NCBI GenBank assembly: GCA_041477005.1
Contig: JBGOUJ010000404.1
Span: 1 to 7,169, forward strand
DNA length: 7,169 bases
Direction: 5' to 3'
Origin: JBGOUJ01 sp041477005
GTDB taxonomy: Bacteria > Acidobacteriota > Terriglobia > Bryobacterales > JACQDG01
Numbering within the stretch: the stretch's first letter is position 1; every line of letters begins with the position of its first letter. The position numbers were made by a program, and so were the translations under genes. Below the pieces are notes generated by a model. The model was given only the letters and a program-made list of their open reading frames with translations, was not told the DNA's origin and ran no database searches. This document shows, piece by piece, positions 1 through 6,267 of the stretch.

Positions 1-1250
1 CGAATCGCCGCCTGATCGGCCACAACCACCCCGTCCTGCACGATTTCGAGGCGATCGAACGGGACTCGGGACACCGCCCGCGCCCGCACCTTCAGCGGCT
101 CTAGCACCTCCAGCTTGCCCCCCGGCCCTCGACCGTTTACGGTGAACTCGAGCAATGGCCCGTTAGATACGAAGGTGCGCCCGGCGCGCAGTCCGGCGAT
201 CCAGGAGTCGTAGTTGAACTCGCCGTCGATATGGACGAACACTCGGTTGTGGTCATAAATCCACCAGTCTGTCCCCGTGGAGGCGGGCAGCGTGAAGCCG
301 CAGTTCAGAATGTTGTAGTAGCGGTCGTAATTCGCTTCGAGACCGTCGGCGACGTTGAAAGCATCCACCTGGCCGAGAGCAACGGCGACCGGTGTTTCCA
401 TGCCATCGCCGTTGTGACACCACACGGTGGTTCCGCCGATCCGTTTGGCCTCGGCGCAGAGCATCGACAGCGTCGGGAAGTCGGGAGCCTTTCCGTCACG
501 CGAGAGCAGACCGGTAGAGGCCGGCTCGACCAGACGCGGGATATTGAGGAACAGGCAATGGCCGTAGCCGATGCCAACGAAAACCTTGTTGTTTCGCGCC
601 TCCTCGCCCATGTCCATGAGGGTGCCGTCACGGGAGAACTGCGGCAGGCGGCCAATGGGGTAGCGGTTCGTGATGTAGGGCGAATCGTTGCGAATCAGGT
701 AACTGATTACGCTCACGTCGAGTGCTTCAGCCGGCGGAACCAGCCGCAACCGGTCATCAGGATCTTCGTCGATCTCAAGGTGGTAATGTGTGTGAGTGTT
801 GCCCGAATACCAGCCCGACGACCGCAAGTCGCGCAGAACGGGAATACGCAGATCGTGGACGTGCGTGAGGCCAGCGCCGACTTCCGTTTCCGCGATGGCC
901 GTCTGGTGGCAGATCCCGCGCACGGCTTCGACCCGATAGCGCCCGGGCGGCACCGCGACCTCATAAGATCCGCGAGCGTAGAAATAATGCCAAACGCCAG
1001 GGCCGCTGCGCTGCGGCATGGTCTTGATCGCGCCGGCCGGAAAATAGGCCTCGCCTGACGCCACGTTCGTCACGCGAATCTTGGCGGGAACAGGCTGGCC
1101 CGTGGAGCCGTCGCGCAACGTCCCGCGGATCACGCCGGGAGTGCGCGTATCCGGCCGCTGGCCGCTAAGGGGCAGCAGCAAGCTGCCGGCGCCGAGCAGC
1201 GGAATCGACTCCAGAATCTCCCGGCGGGTGAGGTGGCGTGTGTGTCCCAT
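1..1250 (-). CDS. CehA/McbA-like PHP-superfamily metallohydrolase, Tat-type leader, C-terminus cut off
   Basis: Reading the minus strand from the ATG at 1250-1248 gives 416 codons without a stop, running off the window start. Residues 9-30 look like a twin-arginine leader (TRREILE, then a hydrophobic stretch to about residue 29). Residues 38-135 resemble a carboxypeptidase-regulatory-like beta-sandwich (VIRGTLRDGSTGQPVPAKI; later VPPGRYRVEAV). The catalytic part follows: GNTHTHYH at 150-157 with H153 and H155 as the expected PHP-type metal ligands, WCHNGDG (H279) and STGTDWW (D328). The stretch AGLRAGRTFVSNGPLLEF at 352-369 is typical of CehA/McbA proteins. Known members include the carbaryl hydrolase CehA, but most are uncharacterised, so the substrate cannot be called. 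An extracytoplasmic hydrolase is inferred from the leader. No clear Shine-Dalgarno precedes the ATG; TTG at 1256-1254 is an in-frame alternative. The gene is divergent from the operon starting at 1617. Confidence 0.87.
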   Translation of the reverse strand, partial: MGHTRHLTRREILESIPLLGAGSLLLPLSGQRPDTRTPGVIRGTLRDGSTGQPVPAKIRVTNVASGEAYFPAGAIKTMPQRSGPGVWHYFYARGSYEVAVPPGRYRVEAVRGICHQTAIAETEVGAGLTHVHDLRIPVLRDLRSSGWYSGNTHTHYHLEIDEDPDDRLRLVPPAEALDVSVISYLIRNDSPYITNRYPIGRLPQFSRDGTLMDMGEEARNNKVFVGIGYGHCLFLNIPRLVEPASTGLLSRDGKAPDFPTLSMLCAEAKRIGGTTVWCHNGDGMETPVAVALGQVDAFNVADGLEANYDRYYNILNCGFTLPASTGTDWWIYDHNRVFVHIDGEFNYDSWIAGLRAGRTFVSNGPLLEFTVNGRGPGGKLEVLEPLKVRARAVSRVPFDRLEIVQDGVVVADQAAI

Positions 1251-1290
1251 GAGCAAGACGTTATTGCAAAACGGGAGGCGTTTGCAACTG

Positions 1291-1311
1291 GGGGAATCGG
1301 AAAAATTCCCC
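1291..1311. repeat. Inverted repeat in the metallohydrolase leader
   Basis: Arms GGGGAAT (1291-1297) and ATTCCCC (1305-1311) are perfect reverse complements around a 7-base loop. The dyad lies 41-61 bases upstream of the minus-strand ATG, so it could form a hairpin in that gene's 5' leader or act as an operator. It is immediately followed by the GC palindrome CGCCGGCG (1311-1318). Function is not shown. Confidence 0.4.
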
Positions 1312-1344
1312 GCCGGCGCCGTGCATCACCTCGCCCCAAGGGAC

Positions 1345-1425
1345 CGGTGACCGATGCAGTGGCCGCTGCGGTGACCGCTTAACAACATGACAACATTGGT
1401 CTTAACTATCGACAACCGGTCACTG
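1345..1425. repeat. CGGTGACCG repeats, two direct and one inverted
   Basis: CGGTGACCG occurs at 1345-1353 and again at 1369-1377, exactly 24 bp apart. A third site at 1417-1425 reads CGGTCACTG, which matches the reverse complement at 8 of 9 positions. Repeated short motifs in a divergent promoter region suggest regulator binding sites. One exact reverse-complement copy also lies inside the PQQ gene at 2618-2626, so chance occurrence is not excluded. Confidence 0.4.
1387..1415 (-). promoter_or_regulatory. Weak sigma70-like promoter candidate for the metallohydrolase
   Basis: On the minus strand TTGTCG (1415-1410) is followed after 17 bp by TGTCAT (1392-1387). Each hexamer matches the sigma70 consensus at 4 of 6 positions. 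It lies in the AT-richest part of the divergent region and points toward the minus-strand gene, about 137 bases from its ATG. Weak matches like this are common by chance. Confidence 0.2.
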
Positions 1426-1430
1426 GAAGC

Positions 1431-1446
1431 TGCGCAAAACTGCGCA
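1431..1446. repeat. Paired TGCGCA palindromes
   Basis: TGCGCA at 1431-1436 and again at 1441-1446 are each self-complementary and are separated by AAAC. The 10-bp period would place both on the same helix face. They could serve as a small operator or form a short hairpin; nothing shows which. Confidence 0.3.
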
Positions 1447-1549
1447 CGCGAGTTCGTCCCACGGACCCCGTGAGTCTTCCGGGATGAATCACTTGGAAAG
1501 ATGGCGTGCGGAACGCCGCCACGCGACCCGCGCCATCGATCACGGTGCG

Positions 1550-1576
1550 GGTGTTAACTTTAGGTGCGTAAACACC
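1550..1576. promoter_or_regulatory. Operator-like imperfect dyad upstream of the CHRD operon
   Basis: GGTGTTAAC (1550-1558) and GTAAACACC (1568-1576) are reverse complements at 8 of 9 positions, with a 9-base spacer. The dyad ends 13 bases before a TAGAAT hexamer at 1590-1595, which could be the -10 element of the operon promoter (5 of 6 matches), although no good -35 hexamer lies at the right distance. Such a position fits an activator or repressor site. The regulator is unknown. Confidence 0.35.
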
Positions 1577-1616
1577 GGACATTCCCGACTAGAATGTAGG
1601 GATCGAGAGGTGAGGA

Positions 1617-2057
1617 ATGGGGTTCGACCGACATCTCCGGGCTGCTTTGATCGGGGTTGGACTCGCCTGGCTCGGGCTCTCGACCGCCGCACGGGGGCAG
1701 GAAAAGTTTCAGGCGCGGCTCTCTGTCGTGCCGGTCGACGTCACCACGTACGCCGCCATCACGGGGAGAGGCTCGGCTTCAGCGGTGCTCACGGGATCGA
1801 AGCTTTCGATCACCGGATCATTCGAAGGTCTGCGCACACCGGCAGCCGTGGCCCGGCTGCACCGGGGGCCGGTGATGGGAGTGAGGGGGCCTGCCGTTGG
1901 TGATCTCACTGTCTCGAAGGCCACGAGCGGCGTCATCGCAGGCTCGTTGGAGCTGACCGCGGAACAACTGGAGAGCCTTCGGAAGGGCAGGTTCTACGTC
2001 CTGATTCACAGCGAAAAAGCGCCGGACGGCAATCTGTGGGGCTGGCTGTTGCGATAG
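1617..2057 (+). CDS. Exported CHRD domain protein
   Basis: This 146-residue protein starts at ATG 1617, six bases after AGAGG at 1606-1610. Residues 1-27 form a Sec-type leader (basic start, hydrophobic 9-22, likely cleavage after AARG), leaving a mature domain of about 119 residues. The mature part matches the CHRD pattern: ARLSVVPVDVTTYA at 33-46, GSFEGLRTPAAVARLHRG at 67-84 (H82 in the AAHIHxG-like position), GDLTVSKATSGVIAGS at 95-110, LTAEQLESLRKGRFYVLIHS at 113-132 and a final GNLWGWLL. CHRD domains were first described in chordin. Bacterial single-domain versions are widespread and secreted, but have no established biochemical role. It is the first gene of a tight operon with the PQQ and FAD enzymes, so it may be an accessory or binding protein for them; that is inference. 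Confidence 0.87.
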   Translation: MGFDRHLRAALIGVGLAWLGLSTAARGQEKFQARLSVVPVDVTTYAAITGRGSASAVLTGSKLSITGSFEGLRTPAAVARLHRGPVMGVRGPAVGDLTVSKATSGVIAGSLELTAEQLESLRKGRFYVLIHSEKAPDGNLWGWLLR

Positions 2058-2061
2058 GAGG
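2056..2061 (+). promoter_or_regulatory. Shine-Dalgarno of the PQQ gene overlapping the CHRD stop codon
   Basis: AGGAGG begins inside the TAG stop of the CHRD gene (2055-2057) and lies 6 bases before ATG 2068. The overlap supports translational coupling of the two genes and fixes the PQQ gene start. Confidence 0.75.
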
Positions 2062-2067
2062 CGACCC

Positions 2068-4233
2068 ATGTCTGGTTTGGAAATGCTGAGTCCCGGAAAG
2101 CATTTTGCAAGGGCGCTTACCGTCTTGGCCGCTGGCGGCGTTGTGGTCGCCACAGGTCAAACACGGGCGGCGACCGGGCCGTATACCGCACAGCAGGCCG
2201 CTGCCGGGAGCGCCATCTATCAAGTAAGCTGCTCCAGTTGCCATCTGCCGGATCTCGGCGGCCGCAATGAAGCGCCGCGGTTGGCGGGCTCCAATTTCAT
2301 GAGGGCCTGGGGCGGCCGCACCACTGGTGATCTGTTTACATACATTCAAAAGACGATGCCGCCGGCGAATCGGGGCGGCTTTGCTCAGGAGGAGTATGTG
2401 AACCTGGTCGCGTTCCTCCTCGACTCGAACGGCGCCCGCCCGGGAGGGGAAGCCCTCACCGCGACGACCAGCTCTTTGATTCGTTCGGTAGCAACGGGCC
2501 AACCTCCGGCGTATCTCCGGCAGGCGGGCCAGTCGCCGGCCGGTCAGTCGCAGGGCCCCGCACGGGCGTCCGGACCAGTGGGTCTCACTGTGACCGGAGA
2601 AGTGAAGGATTACGTGCCGGTCACCGATGAGATGCTGCGCCATCCCGATCCTGCCGATTGGCTGATGATCCGGCGCAATTACCAGGCCTGGAGCTACAGC
2701 CCCCTCACCGAGATCACCAAACAGAACGTGCAGGATCTCCATCTGGCGTGGGCCTGGGCCATGAATGACGGGGGAGCCAATGAGCCCACTCCGATCGTTC
2801 ACAACGGGATCATCTATCTCTCGAACACGAGTAACACGGTCCAGGCGCTCGACGGCCGCACCGGTGATCTGATCTGGGAGAACCGCATCGGCCCGGACTC
2901 GACGCGGACCTACGGCGCGACGCGCAGTTTAGGGATTTACCAGGACAAGGTGTTCGTCGCGACGACTGATGCGCGAATCTATGGTCTGGACGCGCGGACC
3001 GGCAAGATCGTCTGGCAAACCGCCATCGCCGATCCCAAGAAAGGCTACAGCAACACCAGTGGTCCGCTCGTGATCCGGGGGAAGGTGGTGCAGGGGCTTA
3101 TGGGGTGCTCTCAGTATAAGGAGGAGGGCTGCTTCATCAGCGCCTACGACGCCGCCGGCGGAAAACAGCTCTGGAAGTTCCAGACTGTAGCCCGCGAGGG
3201 CCAACCGGGAGGGGATACGTGGGGGCAGCTTCCGAATCTGCTGCGCGCGGGCGGGGACACGTGGATCACCGGCAGCTACGATCCGGAGCTCAATCTGACT
3301 TACTGGGGAGTGGCCCAGGCTAAGCCCTGGATGCGCGTGAGCCGCGGGGCGAAGCCGGGCGACAAGGGGCTTTTCACGAGCTCCACGCTCGCCCTGAACC
3401 CGGACGATGGCAAGCTCAAGTGGTACTTCCAGCATGTTCCCGGCGAATCGCTGGACCTGGACGAGGTATTCGAACGTGTTCTTGTTGATATCGGCGAGCA
3501 GAAACTGGTCTTTACGATTGGAAAGGCCGGCATTTTATGGAAGCTCGACCGGACCACCGGCCAGTTTCTGGATTACAAGGAAACGGTCTTTCAGAACGTC
3601 TTCTCCCGGATCGACCCCAAGACGGGCGAGCCGACGTACCGGAATGAAATCCTCGAGCAGCAGATCGGGCAATGGGTGCAGGCGTGCCCCAGCACGGAAG
3701 GCGGCCACAACTGGCAGGCCATGAGCTACCACCCCGAAACAGGGCAGCTTATCATTCCGCTCAGCCAGAGCTGCATGGAGATGTCGGGGCGGTCGGTCGA
3801 GTTCAAGGATGGCTCCGGCGGCGGGTCCGGGAACCGGCGCTTTTTCGAAATGCCGGGCAGCAACGGCAACATCGGTAAGCTTGCTGCGTACGACGTCAAG
3901 ACCATGAAGCAGGCGTGGTCGATCGAGCAGCGGGCGCCGTTCCTGACGGCCGTGCTGTCGACCGCCGGTGGAATTGCCTTTGTGGGGGATCTGGATCGCT
4001 ACTTCCGGGCCGTAGACGTGAAAACCGGCACGGTGCTCTGGGAAACGCGATTGGGAACGTCGGTGCAGGGTTTTCCGGTGTCGTACAGCATTGGTGGCAA
4101 GCAATATATCGCGGTTACGACCGGACTCGGCGGCGGTAGCCCGGTGAATGTCCCGCAAGTGATTGCTCCCGACATCCACCATCCGGGGAACGGCAATGCG
4201 CTGTACGTGTTCGCCCTGACCGGCAGAAAATGA
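2068..4233 (+). CDS. Exported cytochrome c-PQQ dehydrogenase fusion (cytochrome domain N-terminal)
   Basis: This 721-residue protein has a Sec-type leader (hydrophobic about 16-29, likely cleavage near TRA-AT at 32-36). A class I cytochrome c domain follows, with CSSCH at 55-59 as the haem attachment site and M97 (KTMPPANRGG) as likely sixth ligand, ending near residue 122. A Gly/Pro/Gln-rich linker spans about 140-180. The PQQ beta-propeller begins near RRNYQAWSYSPLTEI (202-216), and its blades are marked by repeats such as LDGRTGDLIWE, LDARTGKIVWQ, YDAAGGKQLWK, LNPDDGKLKWY and VDVKTGTVLWE. GGHNWQAMSYHPETGQLIIP at 545-564 is characteristic of the dehydrogenase family. KPGDKG at 429-434 aligns with the family's PGDN region (candidate catalytic D432). 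Probable role: oxidation of an alcohol or similar substrate in the periplasm, with electrons passed to the haem. The usual pocket Glu and Asn appear replaced (near Q349/Y350 and Q417), and the HD-W-D motif reads PGESLDLD (458-465). Substrate and metal cannot be stated. Confidence 0.9.
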   Translation: MSGLEMLSPGKHFARALTVLAAGGVVVATGQTRAATGPYTAQQAAAGSAIYQVSCSSCHLPDLGGRNEAPRLAGSNFMRAWGGRTTGDLFTYIQKTMPPANRGGFAQEEYVNLVAFLLDSNGARPGGEALTATTSSLIRSVATGQPPAYLRQAGQSPAGQSQGPARASGPVGLTVTGEVKDYVPVTDEMLRHPDPADWLMIRRNYQAWSYSPLTEITKQNVQDLHLAWAWAMNDGGANEPTPIVHNGIIYLSNTSNTVQALDGRTGDLIWENRIGPDSTRTYGATRSLGIYQDKVFVATTDARIYGLDARTGKIVWQTAIADPKKGYSNTSGPLVIRGKVVQGLMGCSQYKEEGCFISAYDAAGGKQLWKFQTVAREGQPGGDTWGQLPNLLRAGGDTWITGSYDPELNLTYWGVAQAKPWMRVSRGAKPGDKGLFTSSTLALNPDDGKLKWYFQHVPGESLDLDEVFERVLVDIGEQKLVFTIGKAGILWKLDRTTGQFLDYKETVFQNVFSRIDPKTGEPTYRNEILEQQIGQWVQACPSTEGGHNWQAMSYHPETGQLIIPLSQSCMEMSGRSVEFKDGSGGGSGNRRFFEMPGSNGNIGKLAAYDVKTMKQAWSIEQRAPFLTAVLSTAGGIAFVGDLDRYFRAVDVKTGTVLWETRLGTSVQGFPVSYSIGGKQYIAVTTGLGGGSPVNVPQVIAPDIHHPGNGNALYVFALTGRK

Positions 4234-4242
4234 GAGGTGGAG
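4233..4242 (+). promoter_or_regulatory. Ribosome binding site deciding the flavoprotein start
   Basis: AGAGG at 4233-4237 begins at the last base of the PQQ gene's TGA (4231-4233) and lies 5 bases before ATG 4243. This favours ATG 4243 over GTG 4237, which overlaps the site. ATG 4288, with AAGG at 4276-4279, remains possible because it lies just before the twin-arginine motif. Confidence 0.55.
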
Positions 4243-6117
4243 ATGTCCAGACTCCAGGAGAGCGGCCGATGCGACAAGGCGCTGGGTATGAACCGGCGGA
4301 TCTGCCGCCGCGACTTCATGAATTCGATTCTGCTGGCTTCGGGCAGCCTGTTGCTCGGTTCCTCCACTCCCCAGCAACTGCTGGGGCAGGACGACTGGAC
4401 CGGCTACGGCGGCGGGGGGGACTATGCCGGTTCCAATGGGAACACTCACGAGGTGATCAACGCCGGCCATCAAATCCGTGACAAGGTCTTCGCCTCGCTT
4501 CCGCAGGATGCCATCGACACCGGCGAAGTTTTCGATTGCGCCATCGTGGGGGGCGGGATCAGCGGGATCGCAACAGCGCTCCTTTTCCATCAACGGGACC
4601 CCAAGCTGCAGTGTCTGGTTCTCGAAAACCATCCCATTTTCGGCGGGGAAGCGAAACGCAATGAATTTATGGTGGACGGCCAGATGCTGATGGCTCCACA
4701 GGGGTCCGACCACTTTGGGACCCCTGCCCCGGGTAGCTTTACCGCGAAGTACTACGATTTGATTGGTGTGGATGTTGACAAGTTCGAGTATCAAACCTGG
4801 AGCAGTTCCTCCCTCGAGATCCCCATCGGCCGCAGCTTCGAGCACATCCAGTCGCCATATGGGCTGTACTTCGGAAGCAAGTTTGGCCAGCGGCCGGGAA
4901 TGTGGCTGATCGATCCATGGGGCAAGAAACTGGAGGGCGCGCCGATCCCGGATGCGATGCGCTCGGAGATCCTGAAGTACCGCCAGAAGGGAACGGGCGG
5001 CCCCGGACAAAAATCTCCGCAGTGGGACGGCATGACCATGGAAGAATACCTGATGGAGCGCTTCGGATTAAGTCGGGAAACCATTCGAACGTTCCTCACC
5101 CCCGGCCCCGGCGACGGATACGGCATCGGCCCCGATGTGCTCTCCGCCTATTGCTTTGATGGGGACTCCGGGGATCGCAGGGCGGCGCAGAGTGTGCAGT
5201 CGTTCCCAGGAGGGAATACCGGCATCGCGCGCCACATGGTCAAGACCCTGCTTCCCAATGCGATTCCAGGCCCGCGCACGCTCGAGTCCGTCTGCCGGAA
5301 TCGCGTCGACTTTTCCGCGCTGGATGGGCCAGGACAAGCCGCGCGGATTCGCCTCGGCGCGACCGTGGTCGGCGTCCAGCACGATGGGAATCCCAATCAA
5401 TCCAAGCTGGTTTCGTTGACCTACACGCGGAATGGAAAGGTTTATCGCTTGAAAGCGCGATCGGTCGTTATGGCCGGCGGAAGCTGGACCACGAAGCATG
5501 TCGTGCGCGATCTGCCTGCGGCCCATCGCGAAGCCTACAACCAGTTCCACCGTTCGCCCTGCATGGTGGCGAACATTGCGCTGCACAACTGGCGGTTCCT
5601 CTACAAACTGGGAATTTCAGGAGGCTTTTGGCTCGAGGGCTTGGGCAACTTTACGGCGGTCCGAAAGGTTCCGACCTTCTCCACCAACGTGAAAACGATC
5701 GGCCCCGATTCCCCGGTGGTGCTGACCCTGAAAGTCCTTTTCTGCCGCCCCGGGTTGCCTCTGGAGGAACAACAGAGTCGGGGCCGAGTCGAGCTTCTCG
5801 CTACCTCGTTCCGGGAGTATGAGCGAAAGATTCGCGAGCAACTGACAGAGATGTTCTCGGGGTCCGGTTTCGATGCGAAGCGCGACATTGCCGGGATCGT
5901 TCTCAACCGTTGGGGGCATGCTTACTCGAGCCCGCAACCCGGCTTCTTCTTCGGCAAGGAGGGAAAACCTGCCCCACGCGACGTTCTCCGCAACGCTCCA
6001 TTCGGAAGAATTGCCTTCGCCAACACGGACTTGTCCGGGAACCCGTCTCATACAACCGCGATCACAGAAGCAGAGCGGGCTGCCGGCCAGCTCCTCGACC
6101 ATGTGCTGAAGGCGTGA
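4243..6117 (+). CDS. Tat-exported FAD-dependent oxidoreductase, spermidine-dehydrogenase-like family
   Basis: From ATG 4243 the protein has 624 residues. A twin-arginine leader (CRRDFMN, R22-R23, then hydrophobic SILLASGSLLLG) predicts export folded with cofactor. DWTGYGGGGDYAGSNGN at 51-67 resembles the start of the mature spermidine dehydrogenase-like family. The FAD Rossmann fold is clear: DCAIVGGGISGIA at 98-110, with E128 in LVLENH closing the motif, then FGGEAKRNEF at 133-142. A second FAD-contact strand, LKARSVVMAGG, is at 403-413, and the C-terminal cap is GRIAFANTDLSGNPSHTTA at 588-606. Length fits the roughly 620-residue family. Characterised spermidine dehydrogenases oxidise polyamines, and a FAD plus haem enzyme is reported from Serratia. 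Here no CxxCH is present, so haem would have to come from a partner such as the preceding cytochrome fusion. Flavoprotein identity is firm; polyamine as substrate is only a family-level guess. It is the last gene of the operon. Confidence 0.88.
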   Translation: MSRLQESGRCDKALGMNRRICRRDFMNSILLASGSLLLGSSTPQQLLGQDDWTGYGGGGDYAGSNGNTHEVINAGHQIRDKVFASLPQDAIDTGEVFDCAIVGGGISGIATALLFHQRDPKLQCLVLENHPIFGGEAKRNEFMVDGQMLMAPQGSDHFGTPAPGSFTAKYYDLIGVDVDKFEYQTWSSSSLEIPIGRSFEHIQSPYGLYFGSKFGQRPGMWLIDPWGKKLEGAPIPDAMRSEILKYRQKGTGGPGQKSPQWDGMTMEEYLMERFGLSRETIRTFLTPGPGDGYGIGPDVLSAYCFDGDSGDRRAAQSVQSFPGGNTGIARHMVKTLLPNAIPGPRTLESVCRNRVDFSALDGPGQAARIRLGATVVGVQHDGNPNQSKLVSLTYTRNGKVYRLKARSVVMAGGSWTTKHVVRDLPAAHREAYNQFHRSPCMVANIALHNWRFLYKLGISGGFWLEGLGNFTAVRKVPTFSTNVKTIGPDSPVVLTLKVLFCRPGLPLEEQQSRGRVELLATSFREYERKIREQLTEMFSGSGFDAKRDIAGIVLNRWGHAYSSPQPGFFFGKEGKPAPRDVLRNAPFGRIAFANTDLSGNPSHTTAITEAERAAGQLLDHVLKA

Positions 6118-6164
6118 GGCGCCGTGCACGGAAGCACCCGCCCCTCGACAAGAGTGCCATGTGG

Positions 6165-6180
6165 GGCGCCGAGCGGCGCC
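6165..6180. repeat. GC-rich hairpin downstream of the flavoprotein gene
   Basis: GGCGCC (6165-6170), loop GAGC, GGCGCC (6175-6180) forms a perfect stem in RNA of either strand. It lies 48 bases past the flavoprotein stop. No T-run follows on the plus strand, so it is not a classical intrinsic terminator. It could stabilise the 3' end of the operon mRNA or pause transcription. Confidence 0.4.
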
Positions 6181-6206
6181 GTCGCGCCCGCCCCTGAGCG
6201 CCTTTG

Positions 6207-6222
6207 GGCAACTCCAGTTGCC
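6207..6222. promoter_or_regulatory. Perfect inverted repeat overlapping the aldolase -35 element
   Basis: GGCAACTCCAGTTGCC is a perfect 7-bp inverted repeat with a CC centre. Its right arm overlaps the -35 hexamer TTGCCA (6218-6223) of the candidate aldolase promoter. This is a typical repressor operator geometry. No regulator gene is in the window. Confidence 0.5.
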
Positions 6223-6245
6223 ATTGCCGAAACAGTTGTGATAAA
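6218..6245 (+). promoter_or_regulatory. Sigma70-like promoter candidate for the aldolase
   Basis: TTGCCA (6218-6223, 5 of 6 matches) is followed after 16 bp by GATAAA (6240-6245, 4 of 6 matches), which is preceded by TGT, an extended -10 TGn. Transcription would begin near 6252, giving a short leader of about 16 bases that still contains the GGGAG ribosome binding site. It is the best promoter match seen in the window. Confidence 0.5.
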
Positions 6246-6254
6246 AGAGCGACC

Positions 6255-6259
6255 GGGAG
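6255..6259 (+). promoter_or_regulatory. Ribosome binding site of the aldolase
   Basis: GGGAG lies 8 bases before ATG 6268 and selects that start over the upstream in-frame GTG at 6124. Only the 6268 start places a signal peptide at the N-terminus. Confidence 0.6.
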
Positions 6260-6267
6260 AAGATACG

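Larger units (their letters stand above)
1251..1616. other. Divergent intergenic region between the metallohydrolase and the CHRD operon
   Basis: This 366-base stretch separates two divergently transcribed genes and should carry both promoters. No convincing gene is seen in it. It holds a 7-bp inverted repeat at 1291-1311, two identical CGGTGACCG motifs plus a near-copy in inverse orientation (1345-1425), two TGCGCA palindromes 10 bp apart (1431-1446), and an imperfect 9-bp dyad at 1550-1576. It is visibly more AT-rich than the genes around 1381-1415 and 1552-1600. Confidence 0.7.
6118..6267. other. Intergenic region before the aldolase
   Basis: This 150-base gap separates the operon from the aldolase. 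Its first half is very GC-rich, with three GGCGCC palindromes (6118-6123, 6165-6170, 6175-6180). Its second half holds a perfect inverted repeat and a sigma70-like promoter, so the aldolase is probably transcribed at least partly on its own. Confidence 0.6.

Noticed and set aside
231..1058. A 275-codon plus-strand open frame
   Set aside because: It lies antisense to the metallohydrolase, whose minus-strand frame shows clear leader, motif and domain signatures. The plus-strand product is Arg/Val-rich with no recognisable domain.
1484..1903. A 139-codon plus-strand frame beginning in the intergenic region
   Set aside because: It overlaps the CHRD gene out of frame, has no convincing ribosome binding site before its ATG, and gives an Arg-rich product without motifs.
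1933..2802. A 289-codon minus-strand open frame
   Set aside because: It is antisense to the CHRD and PQQ genes, with no domain signature and shadow-like composition.
4391..4437. Glycine-rich segment as a separate repeat element
   Set aside because: It encodes the DWTGYGGGGDYAGSNGN segment, which appears to be a normal feature of the mature N-terminus of this flavoprotein family.
3535..5010. A 491-codon minus-strand open frame across the PQQ and FAD genes
   Set aside because: Long antisense frames are common in GC-rich DNA. It spans two well-supported genes, has no recognisable motif and is His/Arg/Pro-rich in the manner of shadow frames.
6165..6180. Intrinsic terminator of the three-gene operon
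   Set aside because: The stem is good, but no T-run follows on the plus strand, so it is listed only as a hairpin.
6124..6267. N-terminal extension of the aldolase from GTG 6124
   Set aside because: The extension is low-complexity, covers the hairpin and promoter, and would bury the signal peptide. ATG 6268 has GGGAG 8 bases upstream.
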